In this document: positions 60,720-64,000 of the stretch, piece after piece
Layout of the letters: the number at the start of each line of letters is the position of its first letter
How positions within the stretch are numbered: the first letter of the stretch is position 1
Source of the DNA: Adiantum capillus-veneris
Lineage: Eukaryota > Streptophyta > Polypodiopsida > Polypodiales > Pteridaceae
Length of the DNA stretch: 64,000 bases
Assembly: GCA_014529385.2 (NCBI GenBank)
Contig: CM043952.1
Coordinates: forward strand, 157,837,057 to 157,901,056
Direction of reading: 5' to 3'
Position numbers and translations under genes: made by a program
The notes under the pieces: model-generated
Seen by the model: only the letters and a program-made list of their open reading frames with translations
The model's database searches: none
What the model was told of the DNA's origin: nothing

Positions 60720-63220
60720 ATGGCTCCAAAAAAACAGGTTGCAAGGGTTGCTGTCTCAGTTGACTATACTTGCAATGATCTTAGGAAATGGTATTTGGAC
60801 ATACATGGTATAGAGGGTGCACAATTTCATAAGGTGCATCTATTTATTGCCAAAAAGGATAATGATAGCTTGTTTGAAGATGTTGGACAAGTTGTGGAAG
60901 CATCCGTCTCTGTAGTTGATAGTCATCCGGAGGTGGAATGTTTTCTCGAGGATGGAAGTTTGCAGAATCAAATCCAAATATCACAGCAGATCAACTTCAG
61001 AGCTCCTTCATTGCCACACTACAACGAAAAAAGGTGAAAGCTTAACGACCACCATCCACAAAGAAACAAGCAAAAGTGTAGAGAGTAGTAGCTAAGCAAA
61101 CTAGTTCCATTTTGGATGTACACAAGGCATCTTTGGCATCCTCATCAACAGAGGGTTCAATGTCAAAGATGAGAATTGTGGATCCAGATATTTTAGAAGC
61201 TGAGGCCATGAAAGGACAAGAAAAAGATACAGAATGAATAAGTACATAAACTATTTTTCTTTCCAATATAGGGAATTTGATATCCCTATTCAAAATTGTC
61301 GGCTTGCTCCTGATCACTATAATGCACGTATTATGGATAAAAAAACATGTTGAAAGTGTGTTATTTGGATTTTCACGGAGTACGACCAAGCCTGCAGCAT
61401 GTGCATATTTGATGCCTGTTCGAAATGCAAAGTCAAAGAAGGGGACTCCTTTGGCAGTAGAAGAGGTAGAAGAGCAAAAAATTAAAGATTATCATTATTG
61501 GATTCTTGATGGGCAGCATTCAATCTATGCTGCAAAATTTTTGCTTCACAATGAACAAAACAACAAAGAGATATTTGAAAGACTGATTAGCGTGTATAAA
61601 TTTAGAAAGGCTCAGTCATTGTATGTCAAGCAACCTTACATCCAAATATTGAGACATTTACGGAGTCAATGGATCTTCTCAGGACGACCACCAAAGGCAG
61701 CAAGTGGAATTGCAGAGGGACGTGCATCTCGTGTCGGATGGGATGTAAGTTATTTTCTTTGTCTTTTTTATAGTGTTTAATTAACAAATCTTGCTCCATA
61801 GTTTAATTATTTCTCTATTTCTTTTTAGGCTTTTCTTCGATTAGCAAGAATGAGTGCAACAGCAAGTTGGATTGCTAAACAGGCACACATGGTCACGTAC
61901 TCTGATTTAATTTATGATTGCTGGATATAAATCATTGAAAGGCTAGAAGAGGAGAATAAGAAACCCCCAACAGCTGTATTTAGATACCTTTGTGGCCTTG
62001 AGGAATTAGAGGTAAAGACTATTCAAGAAGAGATTAGAGATGAGAAGATTTTACTGTCAAAGAGTGCAAAGGATGGTGATGCAACTAACATGTATGATCG
62101 AATCAAGTAGTTGAAGCAAGACAAATGGATTCAAGATGCACTTCTTGAAGGCTTCAACAATTTGAATGAGTCTTCACCATGTAAAGACTGGGAGGAGGTG
62201 GTCAAAATGTATAACATCAATGATGTTGTTTATAAAACACTTTTAATGCTATGCGAGGAATGGATCAGATCTATTTTGACGCGTGGAACAAAGAAAATGG
62301 CTTTTCCAGATGGAGCAATAAAATACATGCAATCGGCAGTTCACCTTCAAAAGGAGAAAATTGAGCCTAGAGATTTGCCATGGTCAATCTATGTGGTGAG
62401 CCTACAAATGGAAGGCAATCTCTACTTGATGCGCCACTTCAATAATAAAGTGCCTATTCTCTTATGTGTTTTAGATATGACAAAAAATGTTGGAGGCAAT
62501 TTGAAGTGGAGTGAGGAGACATTTAACAATGCTTTGGATGGGATCTTGGCTATTGCTGGAGGGTCAACAGATCCTGGATTTGTCTTTCTTGCATTTGTGG
62601 ATTTCACTAACTTCACAAAATTGCAATGTGCCTTTCACGCCATGGGAAATAATCTGAGCTACCATTGTTGTGGTGCATTGCATCACTTTCCATCAGCTCC
62701 TTGCAAAGGAGCAATTCAATTCCTAACAGTTATTGCCTTCTTGGGACAAGGAAATGCATTTGAAGACCTGAGAAGAAGATCAGAGGAACATCCCATGCCA
62801 ATTGATTGTTCTCTTCTTCAAGTAGAAGATAACGATATGTCAGATTTGCAATATTTGGAGGCCAAAAAAAGAGCTTTGGTCAAGCACTACGTTCGTACAT
62901 ATTGTTTTGAAGACCGCAAGCTTGTCGATGTTTTTGGTGATGGTTCCTTGGTTGCACAAGAAGTAATACAACAGAAAAAAGAAGTTATATGCTTAGTTGA
63001 TAGTGTGGAGAAGGCAAAAAACGTGGAGACCATGCTGCTAGACTTTGTTAAGTCTCATGAAGATATAGAAAAATGGGCTGGACTTCAACAATCCACTTTG
63101 CAATCAGATGACACTGTGCCTGTTACAGAGGAGTGCTCTCCACGAAGAGAAGAAGAACAACAACAACAACATCCTCTGTCAATGGAGGACTTTTTGGAAA
63201 TGGAGACACGTATGTTTTGA
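60720..63220 (+). pseudogene. ParB-like domain joined to a possible degenerate DNA methyltransferase fold
   Basis: ATG at 60720 follows a TTTCAG acceptor. The N-terminal part (60720-61037) is unassigned, then a Lys-rich linker is shifted in frame. The ParB/Srx-like part covers about 61262-61640: APDHYNARIMDKK, a one-base shift in an A run near 61345, MPVRNAK, then YHYWILDGQHSIYAAKFLL, which matches the Gly-Gln-His-x core of ParB folds. After an 84-bp intron the frame runs to 63220. There LLCVLDMTKN, WSEETFNNALDGILAIAGG, GAIQFLTVIAF and VDVFGDGSLVAQEVIQQKKE follow the order of N4/N6 methyltransferases (motif IV, then motif I). The DPPY-type catalytic motif appears as DMTK. In-frame TAA at 61928 and TAG at 62108, plus earlier shifts, make this copy a pseudogene. 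The methyltransferase reading is inference. Confidence 0.55.
61745..61828 (+). other. Phase-0 spliceosomal intron in the ParB-like gene
   Basis: GTAAGT donor at 61745, T-rich tract and TTTTTAG acceptor ending at 61828. The Asp codon before and the Ala codon after are in the same frame, and the downstream frame is the one that stays open to 63220. Confidence 0.85.
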
Positions 63221-63619
63221 GTTTCTTGTGCATGTTAGTGTTTCTTGTTACTTATTTGATACTCTTAATGTTAGATTTTGCTTTATATAGTATTGATTGA
63301 GTTTGTATTTTTTATCTCAAGCATTCAAGGTTTGAATGTAAATAGTAAATTACTTGAGTTTTTGAATGGTGAATCTTTAGACTATATAAAAATATAACAT
63401 TTAATACTCACAAAGACTTAATTACTTAAGAGCTTGAACTCAATAATTTTTGGACCTTTTATCAATACCCCCTTGATATGATACATTAGATTGTAGCATG
63501 GTTAAATGGTGATGCTTTATAAATTGAACCTAACTTAGAAAGGTGTTGGAGCCTAAATTTAAACTAACCTTGCTAGAAGGGAGCTTATGTTTGGATTTTG
63601 AGAACTAGCATAAGTAATC
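63221..63619. other. 3' flank, no gene seen
   Basis: AT-rich sequence that probably contains the 3' untranslated end of the gene above. It has no clear polyadenylation signal cluster. Confidence 0.4.
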
Positions 63620-64000
63620 AATTAGAGCATAGATTAGACATGTGGTGGTGGCCTTAGAGACCAAAATCTTAATGATCTTGGAAAGGTATTTAAGTACTGC
63701 AATTTATTTAGTTTTAGTACTCACTAAAGGCATAGCTTGACAAAAGGTGGACCTTACATGGATCCTAATTTCAAGAGGTGTGGTAGACCTTCAAACCAAG
63801 CTCATATAGCTTGGACATGTGGTGGACCTTGCATGGAGACTAGTTTAGACAAGTGTAGTACACCTTGTAACCAACACCCATTTGTTATATTAGCTTGGAC
63901 AGGTGGTGGACCTTGCTTTTATGTTTCAATGGAGCATATTTTGGACATGTGGTAGACCTTGTTTCTCTCCATGCTTCAATGGAGAGAAACATTAGCTTGG
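63620..64000. repeat. Motif array III, start; runs off the window
   Basis: Variants of the motif reappear (AGACATGTGGTGGTGGCC, TTGGACATGTGGTGGACCTT, TTGGACAGGTGGTGGACCTT) every 50-80 bp, with ATGTTTCAATGGAG module tails like those of array II. Motif copies therefore lie on both sides of the ParB-like gene. Confidence 0.85.

Overview
The window looks like repeat-dense nuclear DNA of a land plant. I see nested LTR retrotransposons, long AT, GA and G microsatellites, spliceable introns, and an exact 19-nt complement to the 3' end of plant tRNA-Trp. My guess is a seed-free plant such as a fern or lycophyte, because the two non-retroelement genes recall uncharacterised families I associate with those genomes. 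That is an impression, not a proof. I see no rRNA gene, tRNA gene, CRISPR array or obvious single-copy housekeeping gene.

Layout, left part. 1-2.5 kb holds minus-strand remnants of a retroelement-like coding region, a 184-bp tandem duplication and simple repeats. 2.7-4.1 kb is low-complexity DNA, including about 0.95 kb that is nearly all purine on the plus strand, with a 58-nt G run. 4.1-18.5 kb is a decayed plus-strand Ty3/gypsy element (gypsy-1) split by a younger complete Ty3/gypsy element (gypsy-2, 6354-16525). Gypsy-2 has about 2.1-kb LTRs, a tRNA-Trp primer site and a polyprotein that recalls fungal Ty3 lineages. 19.6-20.7 kb is a 5'-truncated copia (copia-A).

Middle part. 23.3-33.0 kb is the 3' end of a minus-strand gypsy element (gypsy-3) with an unusually long sense ORF downstream of integrase. 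It is split by a copia element (copia-B, 26339-31098, target duplication TTTCA) and abuts a second, inverted copia-A copy (33045-35102). 35.6-38.6 kb is a three-exon minus-strand gene resembling Tnp1/En/Spm-like plus DUF7869 transposon proteins.

Right part. 38.7-64 kb is dominated by a satellite built of modules that each open with TTGGACAAGTGGTGGACCTT. Its higher-order unit is about 440 bp, with a 365-bp short form. A copia element (copia-C, 48229-53480, target duplication CTTGG) sits inside one unit. At 60.7-63.2 kb a plus-strand, intron-containing gene joins a ParB-like domain to what may be a degenerate DNA methyltransferase fold.

How the parts relate. The left 35 kb is ordinary retroelement nesting. 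Many premature stops there, and in copia-C, are the kind expected from deamination of methylated cytosine. The right 28 kb may be one system: two divergent transposon-like genes flank a motif-dense array, which invites comparison with plant DNA transposons whose proteins bind arrays of short motifs. That link is inference. Both genes carry stops in this copy.
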